A stretch of DNA of 64,000 nucleotides from Candida dubliniensis CD36. Lineage: Eukaryota > Ascomycota > Pichiomycetes > Serinales > Debaryomycetaceae. Within the stretch, counting starts at the first letter, position 1. Every line of letters starts with the position of its first letter. The position numbers and the translations under genes are program-made. This document shows positions 47,145 to 59,400 of this stretch, piece after piece. The stretch is from assembly GCF_000026945.1 (NCBI RefSeq), contig NC_012861.1:1240001-1304000 (forward strand), given 5' to 3'. A model generated the notes under the pieces. That model was not told where the DNA came from. It was given only the letters and a program-made list of their open reading frames with translations, and ran no database searches.

Positions 47145-50100
47145 CTTTAACTTTATATGATTGATTGGTTTTTTGATTTGATCAGATTCGATGAACAAGA
47201 AAAGAAATCAAAAATTTTTTTTTTTCTTTCTTTCTTTCTTTCTTTGCTCGTCCTTTAAGCCTTTGTTGTTTGTTGTGTTTTTTTTTTGTCGTTTTGTCGT
47301 TTTGTTTTTTTTTTTCTTTGAATGTCTCTCTCTCTCTTACACTCATCATCATCCCATCCATATATTTTTTCATCAGTAAACAAGAGAGAAAATTTTTTCT
47401 GTCTCTGTTACTCTCATCGACCGACGACAAACGACAATACAATAATAGGGAAAAATGAAGTGTGCGTTTATTTCAGACGACATTTTTGTTTTGTTCTTAC
47501 CAACCAACTAGTGATTAGTAATTACAATTGGTCGCAAAATAGGCAGTACTGGGTACAATGTTGCAAAATATCTACTATTATTGAGAATCAGAAGGGGAAA
47601 GGCACTTCGAACTTTACTGAACAATTATTGGTTAAGGTGGACTGAAATATTGAAAATGTTTTATAGTAATTAAAAGCAAAAAATTTTGGTTGGTTTTAGT
47701 AACACTTTGAAGGGAAAAAAGAACTGTATTTACCTAATCATCAGAATCAGAATCAATGAACTCAAGATCAAGATAGTTTTGTAATATAGCTGCTACTATT
47801 GGACTGGGGATTAAACTATGATACCTGAATCATTTAACGTTTATCTATATGATTCATTTCATTAGTATTACAGAAGAAACAAACAATTTAGTACCCAATC
47901 AGTTCATTTGAATCATAAATTAGCACTATTCACAACGAGTTACTAAAATTTTGCTTACAGGAGTCACAAGGATTCCCTTTTTTTCATTCACTTTATTGTA
48001 ACCACTTTCAGATTTCATATATATTCTATAACACATTCAAAGAACAATACTAATGGGATATACATGAATAATCCAGTTTGACGAAACTTGAAAAACAACA
48101 ACATCTGCACAAATCACCTTACTCGGGGTTCTTTTATTTTTTATATTTGGAAACATTTGAACATTTTATACTTGAGATCGGCTTTTGAGGCTTATTTGAA
48201 CTGTCATAAAAGCCTCCTTAAAAGCGAGGTTTTGTTATTTACCATATTATATTGTCATTATCCGAGATATTAAGGAGTTTCAACTCATATTTGAAATGCT
48301 ACAGTATTATCAGATTTGGATTCTTTCAGACACATGTTCAGCCTGGATAATATTATATTTCAATGCGTGCTTCTAATCCTAAGCGAACACACAAAAGAAA
48401 CCTGACTATAGTTTTATAGTGGAAAAAAAAATAACCTTTTTGTTAGACCAACCCATGCATACACTTTCCTTAATTCGAATATAAATTAAACATGGATTAG
48501 GTTGGTGAATACTAAACCTTAAATTTAGTGGAAGAGATAAATTGTTATAAGGTTTATTAATAGACGGGTAAGTAGAAGCGGAGGAAAAAAACAATAAAAG
48601 TATGAATTACTCTGAAAATGGAAAGCAAAGACACAACTTACAGGAAGCTCTGATGATGATGGTCGACTACAGACTAGAAACTTTTTATACTGCAAGTGAA
48701 AGGCCAAACTCAAGAATTGTTGAAACTAGTTAAAAATTTTCACTTCAATTGTAAGTAGATCTTTTGACTCATATGTTGATGTAAACAAAGTAACCACTTG
48801 TTAAACTTGGAATAACAAGTCTCATAAGTGAATTCATTATTATTATCTTCAAATATTGCAAACCAATTTAAAACATATTGTATGGTCCAGGACAGATCGC
48901 TTGTTTTAAAGAAATTGGAGTTTTGTAGAAGAGTGGAAAGAATAGGAGAGCTCTCCTTTCATATTGCAATTTATCTGCAATGCTGCATATGCTGGTTATT
49001 TTTAGATCTGGGTTTCACGAAAATAATCTATTGACTATCAGGACAGTTTCAAGTGTAAATTTCATCTAAAACTAAAACAAAAGGGTTAATTATAATTGAT
49101 ATGAAACATTAGAATGGAGTTATGGTGATACCGTAGTTACGTTGATTGTTCGTGCATTACAGTAATGATATTACCCAAAATGACCCGTGTAACTTCAAGG
49201 ACACGCAAATATTTGTGTGGCAGTTTGTGACTGGAGGAAGTATTGATTGTGATAACACAGAGTCATTCACTCAACCTCTATGAGTACTATATCTTTCTAT
49301 AGCAAGATTTGTCACTTTGTGTTTTACTACATTTAATAGACATTTATATAAATGAAAGCAAGAGCCAATTTTAACGTCAATCACAAGTACATCCTATTTA
49401 AAGTTCTCTATCTCGGAAACCATAAAAGTATAAGAATGAAAACAAGCAAACAAACTCAGATAGAGAATTAAAACACGTTCTTTTATGAAATTCAAATCTT
49501 CTTCTTTTTCTGTGAGCCAAATTATTCTTTAACTGCCTTTAGTTTTGTTCTTTCATTCTTCTTTTTTTTTTTTTTACACACGCATTCTTGCTTTTTCTCA
49601 AGTTACGTTTATCAAATACCAATCAGAGAGTGTGAAAAAGATTACACCCAACAATCAATCAAACACGAATAGTCAAAAGCAAAATCACTCGATAATTGTG
49701 TAGAAGTTTAGGACATAATTTGTAATTGCTGTTCACCTTTGATCGACCTTTCGGCCTACTGATTTTGTATCTCAAACACAGACGCATATATACTGAGACA
49801 TTTCATTTTTTTTTTACAACCAGAGAGAAAGAAGTTTGCGACCCACATACCACAGAAACATATCCACATTAGTCCCACCACACACATTGGATTCTAAATC
49901 TTGCTTATTTCTGAACAATCCAATCGATCAATACCAGGAAATCAGTTCAGAAATTTCCATCCATAGCAATCATAGAATTTTCTCAAATGTTTTCTTTCGT
50001 TAAACAATAGACTTTAAGGTATTTTCAAAAGAATTATCTTTGCTCAGAGAAATACGAACAATCATAATTTGCAAGCACTACAGCGTTTTTTTTGTTTGTT

Positions 50101-51221
50101 AATTAATCAAAAAAAGGGGACGATAAATTAACAAAGCACTAGAGAGGGGACATAAACTGCACCAACAGCAACAATACTACCACCATACAAAAACATAAAC
50201 AAAACAGAAACAACATTGAGCTATCTTCAGCTACAATTAAAACCAAAGAATATATAATCTGATAAAATTCAAACAAGTGGTTAATTGCTAGACCTCACTT
50301 GCAAGAAAAAGAAAAAAAGAAAAATCAAACAAGAAATTGTGCATATTCCAAACTCAGAAAAAAAAACCCGATTCGAGTGTTCAGAAGTATTTTGTTTCAG
50401 TATAAGAATTTTCTTTGTTCATTTGCCTAACAGCAAGTGTTTAAAAATTTCAAATTTCATATTGAAATAAATACATTATAAAAAAAAACTAATTAAATAT
50501 AAACACACCTCTTCCACTTGAATTCATTCCACACCATCATATATCTGTTCAAGTGGAATTTTATTTTGGAAAAGAAAAAGAAAAGCAAAGCCGAATTACG
50601 TTGGTATTTGTCAAAGAAAGGTGGTCCTTTGTTCTATGAATTAGTTTTGTGCAATTTACATTTTCATTAGGTTCACTCGATTGTTTTCCCTTAATTAATT
50701 TTTTCAATTTTTTTTTTAATTCAGTCTGGAATTCAAACAACAAATCTTTTTTTTCTTTTTTGGCTTTTTTTTTTGTGTTCTGTTCTTATAGGAATCCACG
50801 AAGTCGAGTTTCTGTTGAAGTATTTGATATTGTTATCCTTTTTTTTTTTTTTTTTTTGATTAAATATAGAAACAATCAACAACTCACTTTTTTTTTTTTC
50901 TTTTCTTTATTTCCTTGGGAAGACACATAAAGAATCCATACACTCTTTTTGCTAACACTTCTTCCTTAGTTAACTCATCCACCCCTCGAGATAGTTACAC
51001 CAGTCAGTCGTTTTTCACACCTTTTTCATACACAGAAAACTGATTTAAACACAAGGGTTAAAGCCACGAGATATAAAGTTAACGAGAAAAAACAAAAAGA
51101 AAGTCTACTATAATTCCAAAGCATTTTTGTCTAATTTTTTTTTTTTTTTTTGTTTCAACCCTTTCATTCTTTTACAAATCGTATCCCATAATCTTATTTT
51201 CATTGGCTAGCAGTCTATAAA
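47145..51221. other. Long non-coding region (4.1 kb) upstream of the MRN1-like gene
   Basis: No frame here looks like a full protein. The left end holds the GSP1 promoter with T-runs and a (CTTT)5 microsatellite at 47226-47245. A possible terminal exon on the reverse strand lies at 47734-47824. From about 49,500 on, the plus strand is rich in A-tracts and T-tracts (50,735-50,900; 51,138-51,151) and in CAACA/ACAAT stretches, the look of a long 5' leader of the RNA-binding-protein gene. I recognise no tRNA or snoRNA. Confidence 0.5.
47226..47245. repeat. (CTTT)5 microsatellite in the GSP1 leader
   Basis: Five tandem CTTT units, read as GAAA on the GSP1 strand, about 80 bp upstream of its ATG and flanked by further T-runs. 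Such tracts usually exclude nucleosomes. Confidence 0.8.
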
Positions 51222-54200
51222 ATGTATCAACAACCAATGTACTTTAATATGCGTCGATCTATGGACATACCGCCACCTTTACATTTATCAAATCAATCAG
51301 ATAACGAGATTCCTAGTCAATACACTCCGATTACACCATTTGACATAAGCTATGGCCAATCTATGATTCCATCCAACTTGTTGATGAACTCACCATATTT
51401 TACACCACCTCCAACGGCAAGCCAATACTTCCCTCCCCAGTATTCAAGAAACAGTTCTTGTACTGGATCTCAGTCGTCGTCACCGAGAGGTACACATTCA
51501 AAATTGCGCTTGAACGGTAGTAAAGGTATACATAATAACAGTCAACATGAAAATACCAGGAAATTGCATTATATATCTTCCTTGAATAATGGTAACCTCC
51601 AAAACGCAGTGTCAATGAACCATGTGACTGATCAGCCAAGTTGCTCGAGAACAGTGATTTTCAGAAACATATCTGAAAACGTGTCAATGCACGAGTTCTT
51701 GGATGCTATAGATTTTGGCCCCATAGAATATTGTAAAATATTTTCCAAACCAACACCAAGATTCACAAAAGAAAAGTTTCCTGAGTATCCTGACAACATG
51801 CAAGTATGCTACGTGTCGTTTAGTAATTACAGAATCGCGTTGGCATTCTACTCTAAGTACACACAAGATACCAATCTTATGAATGGGCTAAAAGAGAAGT
51901 TGAAAAACTCGACTTACTTGAAAATTCAGTTGAATGATACACAAGGCAAACACAGATCCACTTCATATTCCAACCAGGATTATTTAAAGTTGAAAACACT
52001 CAATTATATTTTGGAATTCAATGCGACAAGATGTTTAACCATCTCATTCAGCGCTGTTCATGAATTTCCAGAGAATGCCAACATTGATTCGATTCACGAG
52101 AACATTAGATCGTCAATATTGACTCATTGTGAAAAGTTTGGCCAAGTTGAAGATTTTGTATTTAACATGGAAACTGGTAAGGACAATTGTGGCGAGCTTG
52201 TGGTGCATTTTTGCTCCATTGATTCTGCAATCAAAGCTTATGAGAGTCTTTCAAAAAGAATAAATCAGAATTCGCATTATAAAAATAGGGACAACAACAA
52301 CCGTAGTGATACAACCAATGATTCTTCTACAAAGAGTTTTAGTAGTTTGAATGATATTAGATTTTCAGGGGTGGAGTTTGGTAAAGATCGATGTGACAAG
52401 AACGTCATAAATACAGAGAGACCCGTCTTATATTCCTCATCATCGAAAGGTCAAATTCAGTGCATTCCAGAGGATGAAGAGACCGGTACAGAAGATCAAC
52501 CTGGAGACACTTCTGATTTGAAAGAATTTATCACCTCTCCCGAGATTGAAAGAGTCCCTGGTACATTAAACATTGCTGATCCAATAAGTCCAAATTCCTC
52601 TGATGTCGAAGGAGGATCGCCCATGAAGTCTCCAATAGTTAACGGCGAGAATGGTTTAGAATCCCCCAGTTTAAGCAATGCTGATTATTCAGTGGCTTCA
52701 TTTAGTCCAAGATTCCATTCTTCATTTCCTCAAGCTCCTTATTTACCAGGAAACCCTATGTTGACAAACTCTAACGTATCGCTTGTGTCATTATCTGGAC
52801 CTGATCCACAAACCTTTGGTAATAGATCGATATATTTAGGAAATTTGCATCCAGGCACAACTATAGAAGAAATTGCTAACAACGTTAGAGCTGGTGGTTT
52901 AGTTGAATCAATTAACTATCGACCAGAGAAACGAGTTTGTTTCATTACTTTTATTGACCCTAATATTGCTTACAAGTTCTATATGAGCCACCAGGTGTTG
53001 CACCAACTAGTTATTCATGGGTATGATGTCACTGTTGGATGGGCAAATCAACCTAGTGGACCATTGCCACGTGATATTGGAGTTGCTGTCAGTTCAGGTG
53101 CTACAAGAAATGTGTATATTGGAATTAAAACTTTTAATAGCAGCGGTGCTACTGATGCGTCCGAGAAATCAACAAAAATTCCATTGCCATCTGAACAAGA
53201 ATTGCGTGATGATTTTGGAAAGTTTGGTCCATTAGAACAAATCAACTTTATTCACAACAGGGAAAGTGGATTTATGAATTTTTTGCGTATTGCTGACGCA
53301 ATTAAAGTCGTTTCTATTTTTGAGTATGGTATTGCTGATAGCATGAAACGATTAAAAAGAGTTCTCAAACTGGAAGAAGAAGCCGAAAAGTTTTATAACA
53401 AGTACAAAACTTTTAAGGTTAGTTTTGCCAAAGACAGATGTGGTAACCCCCCAAAGTTTTCATTTAAGAAAAGAGGTACCGAAGATATGAACATGTATCA
53501 GCAATACGAACGCCATTCGACTTCTAGTTTCAGGCAGCTGCGAGGTAACCAAGAGCCTCATACAAACAACAAGAATAGTACAGATGAATATAATAAGGAA
53601 GTGATTGCACAAGAGGCAGCAATGGTATTTGGTATTGTGAGCAAAACTAATGCAGAAAACCAGGGGAACACATCTACTGAATTGTCAGATTTACCAGAAA
53701 CAAAAGAAGAAGAAGGTGAATCGAACGAACATAAAGGCGCCATTACTCAAAATGGAGATAAGGATAATAAAGTAAATATATTGGGGGATGTCAAGGAACA
53801 GAAATCACAACGAAACGGTTCTCATAATAAAGATAGAGAAGAAAACAACAATGACGAAGAAGAAGAAGAAGAGGATGATGGTGACGACGACGATTATGAC
53901 GATGTATCTATAATCATTGGATCCGATGACACTGCATCGTTTAACGCTAGTTTTAGTAAGCAAACTAAAAGAGAAGGTAAAGCATCAAGAACAAGACCAC
54001 GATACCAAAAAATATACCATCATAGTTATTCTGAACCATCATTCAGAAGAAGCTCTTCAAATGTGTCATTGAATAGTTCAATGAATTACAGCCAGGGACC
54101 ATATATGCAGCCACAACCTGTTTATTTTTTGCCACATCTTAGTCGCAACAATTCTTCATCTAGCTTTATGTCTAGTAACATGTATGGTCCTCCAGCTAAT

Positions 54201-54485
54201 GTTCCACCACCTCATCCTTACTTTGTTTCTCCTCCCCAATTTATACCTCAAGCCCAAGTTTGTTACCCTCAAATGATGCAGGCTCCAAGTGGACAAGTCA
54301 ACAATCCTTATTCAAGTTCTGGATCTCAGGTTATGGCACAATATTTAGCCAAGTCTCAACAGGATAACATGATGTATGGAATGGTGCCTAAGAATGGTGA
54401 TACATTTGATAGCTCGTATAATGATAATGGCCTGTACTCAAGCAGACGAAGTGAAGGTTCCTTTCGTCGTGGATATAGAAAATAA
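51222..54485 (+). CDS. Mrn1/Nrd1-like RNA-binding protein with four RRMs, 1087 aa
   Basis: Four RRM-type domains are visible: RRM1 about 142-225 (RTVIFRNISENVSM), RRM2 about 268-345 (RCLTISFSAVHEF), RRM3 about 534-605 (RSIYLGNLHPGTTIEEI, with KRVCFITFIDP as RNP1) and RRM4 about 627-705 (RNVYIGIKTF, with ESGFMNFLRI). The linkers are Ser/Asn-rich. An acidic run lies near 880-900 and a Pro/Gln-rich tail ends with an Arg/Gly-rich GSFRRGYRK. The RRM3-RRM4 spacing and sequence resemble S. cerevisiae Mrn1 (YPL184C) and S. pombe Nrd1, which bind mRNAs and affect translation and differentiation. The protein is much longer than Mrn1 (612 aa). It starts with ATG at 51222. Confidence 0.8.
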   Translation: MYQQPMYFNMRRSMDIPPPLHLSNQSDNEIPSQYTPITPFDISYGQSMIPSNLLMNSPYFTPPPTASQYFPPQYSRNSSCTGSQSSSPRGTHSKLRLNGSKGIHNNSQHENTRKLHYISSLNNGNLQNAVSMNHVTDQPSCSRTVIFRNISENVSMHEFLDAIDFGPIEYCKIFSKPTPRFTKEKFPEYPDNMQVCYVSFSNYRIALAFYSKYTQDTNLMNGLKEKLKNSTYLKIQLNDTQGKHRSTSYSNQDYLKLKTLNYILEFNATRCLTISFSAVHEFPENANIDSIHENIRSSILTHCEKFGQVEDFVFNMETGKDNCGELVVHFCSIDSAIKAYESLSKRINQNSHYKNRDNNNRSDTTNDSSTKSFSSLNDIRFSGVEFGKDRCDKNVINTERPVLYSSSSKGQIQCIPEDEETGTEDQPGDTSDLKEFITSPEIERVPGTLNIADPISPNSSDVEGGSPMKSPIVNGENGLESPSLSNADYSVASFSPRFHSSFPQAPYLPGNPMLTNSNVSLVSLSGPDPQTFGNRSIYLGNLHPGTTIEEIANNVRAGGLVESINYRPEKRVCFITFIDPNIAYKFYMSHQVLHQLVIHGYDVTVGWANQPSGPLPRDIGVAVSSGATRNVYIGIKTFNSSGATDASEKSTKIPLPSEQELRDDFGKFGPLEQINFIHNRESGFMNFLRIADAIKVVSIFEYGIADSMKRLKRVLKLEEEAEKFYNKYKTFKVSFAKDRCGNPPKFSFKKRGTEDMNMYQQYERHSTSSFRQLRGNQEPHTNNKNSTDEYNKEVIAQEAAMVFGIVSKTNAENQGNTSTELSDLPETKEEEGESNEHKGAITQNGDKDNKVNILGDVKEQKSQRNGSHNKDREENNNDEEEEEEDDGDDDDYDDVSIIIGSDDTASFNASFSKQTKREGKASRTRPRYQKIYHHSYSEPSFRRSSSNVSLNSSMNYSQGPYMQPQPVYFLPHLSRNNSSSSFMSSNMYGPPANVPPPHPYFVSPPQFIPQAQVCYPQMMQAPSGQVNNPYSSSGSQVMAQYLAKSQQDNMMYGMVPKNGDTFDSSYNDNGLYSSRRSEGSFRRGYRK

Positions 54486-54876
54486 TCAAGCATTACAGTA
54501 AAGTTATATATGTATCTATACATATATATATATAAAAGGTTAGTTTGTTTTTACGAAAGTTAGTATGAATTTCGAATATAGTTAATAGGTATAACGAAAA
54601 AAAAAAAATTTAGGTTGAATATATATAAAAAAAGAATTATAGTTTGGCTTTCTTTGGTATATCATTGTTGCCGTGCCCTGATATCATTGTTTAATTTTCA
54701 AACAATAGACTTAGGGTTCAATAATTAGGGGGTTATACAAATGACAATTGTTGGTTTTGCGTAGAATTACTTTTTTTTTTTTTTTTTTTGATCTCAACGT
54801 TACTAACAACTGTTATGAAATTGAATTACTGTTTACAAATATAAATTTATTTTCTAAATCATTTACATAATTGATG
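54486..54876. other. Intergenic between convergent MRN1-like and AVT1-like genes
   Basis: 391 bp of AT-rich 3' flank with an AT-alternating stretch near 54520-54535 and a T-run at 54771-54789. A TACTAAC at 54801-54807 on the plus strand has no splice partners and is judged chance. Confidence 0.5.
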
Positions 54877-56484
54877 CTATTCAGGTATTGTCAATCCAAT
54901 AGATGCATAAGTTCCTAGTATAGCAGCAGTAATTGAAAAAATGATTCCAATTTTAATTAACAAGCCTTCTAACTTGCCAATGCTTGGTCTATTTAATTTT
55001 AAATAAAACAATAATGGCAATGTCAAGCATACAGTATAACAAATAGCACTTCCTAAAAATGCCACTAATTTCCCAAATGAAGTTAATAATAATGCACTTA
55101 TCAATAACACACAACAGAAAACAATTCTACTAAACACCCTTTTTGGTCCATAAGTATCAATCAATTTCCCATTTTCGTCCAATTTAACGTATTTTGCTGT
55201 GATGCCAAAAATATTTTCATAAGAAGTAATGATTGGTTTAGTGACTAATGGCAATTTCGAAATTGGTAGCATCCCCATTAAGATACATAATATTGAATTT
55301 ATAATTGGCGGATAATTTGGATTTTGCATAATGCTTTTCACAATTGAATCATCAACCATTAATCCATACATTAAATACCCAGTGGCAGCAATAGAAAAAT
55401 CCAAAAGATAAGTAACAAGAAATGAGATATTGCTCGACTTGGTAAATTTGGAAGGATGTCTCATATCACGATACAATTCTGGGAATACCGGATGACCACC
55501 CCAGGGAGCCATAAATATTCCCAAGCTGAACAATAAATTTATGGGGTTTGGTGGTAATAAAGTAGTAGTTGCTGGTATTAACAAAGATCCAGGAGATGTA
55601 TCAACTATAAATCCACATATAAACACTGAAAGTATTATACCAACAGTCGAAATTATTCCCAATAGACTGAAAATAGATAACATACTTAGTGGTAATAAAG
55701 ATAACACAAATACTGCCGTAACAATAATTGCTTTAAGGGCAGGAACATGGGGCCAAACAATGGTAAAACTATCAGCAAACAATATTATTAATGTCAAAGA
55801 AGCACCAAACAAATCAACGACAAAAAATAGAGTGACCAAATACAGAAAATATTTACCGCCGTATGCATAGGCAATATCCCCATAAGTCATTAATTCTTGA
55901 TGACGATACAATATTTTCCCTAAATATTTAGCTGTTGTGTTTGTTAAAAATGCCGATACAACAAGCAACAAGGATCCAAATAACCAACCTGACATTTTAA
56001 ATCCAAGCGGTAAAGACAACATTCCAATGCCAATCAACGTGTTTATTGAATTGAATATAGTTTGTGCTGCTGTGGAATTCCCGGTTATTATACTGAATGA
56101 ATGTCTTTTGGTAGAAATTCGTGATAAAGCCGGTAATAATTCGCTTGTTTCATCAAATACGGAATTATTTGACCAGTCAATAGGGGGTGGTAGTGGGAAA
56201 TCCATGTGGTCTGTTTGGTTGTTACTATCATTGTCCGAACGTATCGAGTTGTCATCACTACTTAGGAATGCTTCATTATCGTCACGTAAAGGTCTTGATG
56301 ATAATTGTGGTGGAGATTCCATATATTCACCTCCTTGCTCCATAAATGAAGTACCAATATATTGCTGGGCCCTCGAGTACGATGATGCAAAGTTGTTTAT
56401 AGAATTGGGACCACCATAATCCATAAACGATTGGCGTCGCTGTTTGGGTGCACTAGGAAGGTCTGTAAGATCAGGCAGGGGCAT
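54877..56484 (-). CDS. AVT1: Vacuolar amino-acid transporter, Avt1-like, 535 aa
   Basis: An amino acid/auxin permease family protein. The N-terminal ~150 residues are hydrophilic and Ser/Asp-rich, with MDFPLPPPIDWSN near 95, typical of Avt1-type vacuolar carriers. The transport domain begins TIFNSINTLIGIGMLSLPLGF, the family signature of TM1, and has about ten further helices including TYGDIAYAYGGKYFLY, FMAPWGGHPVFPELYRDMR, and a LP-rich end. Avt1 exchanges protons for neutral amino acids into the vacuole. The frame opens at a TTG, but the first ATG is at 56484 (MPLPDLTDLPSAP). Substrate and direction are inferred from the family. Confidence 0.82.
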   Translation of the reverse strand: MPLPDLTDLPSAPKQRRQSFMDYGGPNSINNFASSYSRAQQYIGTSFMEQGGEYMESPPQLSSRPLRDDNEAFLSSDDNSIRSDNDSNNQTDHMDFPLPPPIDWSNNSVFDETSELLPALSRISTKRHSFSIITGNSTAAQTIFNSINTLIGIGMLSLPLGFKMSGWLFGSLLLVVSAFLTNTTAKYLGKILYRHQELMTYGDIAYAYGGKYFLYLVTLFFVVDLFGASLTLIILFADSFTIVWPHVPALKAIIVTAVFVLSLLPLSMLSIFSLLGIISTVGIILSVFICGFIVDTSPGSLLIPATTTLLPPNPINLLFSLGIFMAPWGGHPVFPELYRDMRHPSKFTKSSNISFLVTYLLDFSIAATGYLMYGLMVDDSIVKSIMQNPNYPPIINSILCILMGMLPISKLPLVTKPIITSYENIFGITAKYVKLDENGKLIDTYGPKRVFSRIVFCCVLLISALLLTSFGKLVAFLGSAICYTVCLTLPLLFYLKLNRPSIGKLEGLLIKIGIIFSITAAILGTYASIGLTIPE

Positions 56485-59400
56485 TTTGTCCAATAGTTTA
56501 AGGACTTGTAATTAGGACTAACAAAATAAGTAAATAAATAGACAAAAAAAAAAAAATAATAATTAAAATATGCGGTAAAAACTCCACCTTCGTGGGTACT
56601 TTCAAAATTGTAATATTAGTAAAAACAGAAAAATGTCGATTTTATAGATGGAAATAGTTTTGGTGAATAAGATTATTTGTTGGTCGAATATTTTTCCAAG
56701 GTAGGGTAAGATGAATATAAAAAAAAAAATGAAACAATTTTTTTTTCTTTCTGTTTTGGTACAAGTTGAGTCTCGTGACACTTAACCGGAAATACACGAC
56801 TTTTGGTGATAATAATAATAACAAGAGTTTGTTTATGTATCTTCTCTTTTCGATTGATCAACTTAACTTTAAATTGAAATAACTTTAGGTTAATTTCTTG
56901 GCAGTATTATTATAGTTGGTAACGAGACCAATTTAAAGGGAACCCCACTGATTGACTGATTGGCACAAGGATACCACAAATAGACTTCAATTGCAAACTG
57001 TGCATTGTTTGACCCCAGGTTTAGCCGCGTCTTTGTTCGATTGTTTCGTTTCTATGAGAAATTGTTTTTCCAGAAACCCCTAGAACCACAAACTCATATA
57101 TACCTTTCTTCTGCTCATTTTATTAAAGTCAAGTATCAACTATAGTAACAAGCTCAAACCTACTTGGATATACTCGTACTTACTTACGCATTATCTTTGA
57201 ACTAAATTTTAACTTGTTTTATTGCCAACCGGTGGGTGATTATTTTTTAACGGATGTAATCATTGTGGATTAGAATATGACAATATGGTAACCCCATAAA
57301 TTGAATTTGAATGGGAATCGGATGGGACAAAGATCTTAACCTAAAAATCGGATGCGCTTCTCTATGAAGGGAGGAGGGGAGTGTTTTAACGATTCTTGAA
57401 ATCTTAATAATAATGATGTTTAATATAATTCGATATTGCTAATAATAATACCAACAACATAGAGAGGTGACGAACCGATATTACACTTATATCACATGTC
57501 AACTTCTTATTTTATACTTATTATCTATTATACACTTGACGCATGAATAAAGTTGCATTATCTTACGATATTCTAAATCTGGGACTATTAGAACAAAAAA
57601 ATAAATGAAATTTAAGATCTTATTTGTAATTCCTCGCTATCAAAATACTTCGTACTTTCCTTAACTACATTATACATAACTCTAAACGAAACAAAAATAA
57701 TTTCAAAATTATCTAAATTCTAGTATATTAAAACTTATCTCAAACACGTAGTAATACAAAATATAATATAGCTGTTTTGAAAAAAAAAAAAAAAAAAAAC
57801 CCAATCATATATTTCACAAGATTCACAAGAACAGTACACAAATCAATCAAACACTTGACGGCAACTCTATTGCTGCATTTTGGTTCATTTTTGTTCTATC
57901 TCAGATGATTTTCTAATAACTTCTTCATTTTTTAGCTAAGAAAAACCAGAAGAATTAAGGGGCAGGGGTGATCAAGCTTCTAATGAGTAATTATCCAAGT
58001 AATTCCTATTTCATTAGTAAATTCTTCTTCTTCACTATCTTTATTCTATTTTTTTTTTCTACAGTATTTCTTGTTTTAAAGTTTCCGTCTTCATATTAAG
58101 TAAGACATTATGAAAAGCTCCGTGTCTAAAATAATAGCCGAGGGAGAAAGGAGGGAATAAAATAATAATATAAGAAAGCAACACTTCTGTGGAATGCTGT
58201 ACCTACATGCAAAATAAAAGAATAGGCCCCGCCTTGGTTGGACAACAGGTCAGAGAAAATGTTTGTTCATGCAAGTTGTTGCAAGTGACCGTACAGAGAA
58301 AAACCCTTACCTTTGCTTTATCTTTCTTTCTTTTTTGTTTACCTACGCCACTTCCGATCATTCCTTTCCCCATTGCATTCGATTTGGTTTTTGTTCCCAA
58401 GAAAAAATATAGTCTTAAATATGAGGGTTTCGTAAATCTTGTTAACATAGTTATTAGACAACTCTTGGATATTTGAAAAAATAATGATTATAAAAACAAC
58501 TTCCCACAGTTTCCTAGGAAACGGACTTGTAATAAAAAAAACAATATAACAAAATAAAAATGTATATATAAAAAAAAACATCTCATTATTATAATAATGA
58601 TGACAACCCTTGCAGATGACTGCTTGAACTTGCAATAGCTGAAATATACTGAAATGATTACTATCAACACTTCGCCTCTTTCATAGTTAGCACGTTATTA
58701 TTATTTCCTTTTCCGTCCTTTTTTTTTTTTTGTAGTATTCGTTTGTTTCGTTTTATTTGCTTCAGATATTAGGCAGCTGGAAACCTATCTGGTAATGATA
58801 TAACAAACAGAATTAACCCATTAAACTTTATTTTTAAAATTTTGACTTTTATATTATTGAAATTGAGTTTTGCTAAAAGGCTGTTTTATTTTTTTTTTTC
58901 GCAGCCATTGTTTAGTGTTTAGTTTTCCACAATAAGATACATTCCAACGAACGATTAAAAAGACAAGAATTAATAGTTAAATTTCTATTATCAACATTAA
59001 AAGAGTCGAACAAGAAATTAAAAAAAAAAATACACGAACCACTCTAAACACCAATTAAACCAAAAAAAGGGACTATAAAGGAATATTTATTTACCGACAA
59101 AAGAATGTATTTCAACCAAGACATTTTTTATTTGGATTGTTTTGTAATACGGATCATGCATTTCTGATATAATTGGATAAAAATTTGAAAGACAACAAGA
59201 ACAAGTATAATTGAAATAAAATATAGAAAATTCCCAAATGAGAAACCACCGAAAAGGCATTATGTAAATATTATGGATTTCTTATATTTTATTTCGCAGG
59301 AGTATGGTGATTTTTAATTTCATTATCGGACAAGTGGCAAATCGCTATCCGATCAGAATTGAACTATTAGCCACAATACATTGATGGAAATAGTATTTCC

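Noticed and set aside
47182..47442. Lys-rich minus-strand frame over the GSP1 leader
   Set aside because: It is a product of the (CTTT)n and T-runs; the conserved Ran start at 47144 explains the gene.
54801..54807. TACTAAC branch-point motif on the plus strand
   Set aside because: It lies downstream of the MRN1-like stop with no donor or following exon; chance match in a 3' flank.
58189..58476. 95-codon plus-strand frame in the EFH1-like upstream region
   Set aside because: An equally long frame on the other strand, low-complexity composition and no recognisable domain; probably chance.
58593..58654. ATGATGA followed by CTGA, possible C/D snoRNA
   Set aside because: The interval is too short (about 60 nt), the terminal stem is only about 4 bp, and no guide complementarity can be shown by eye.
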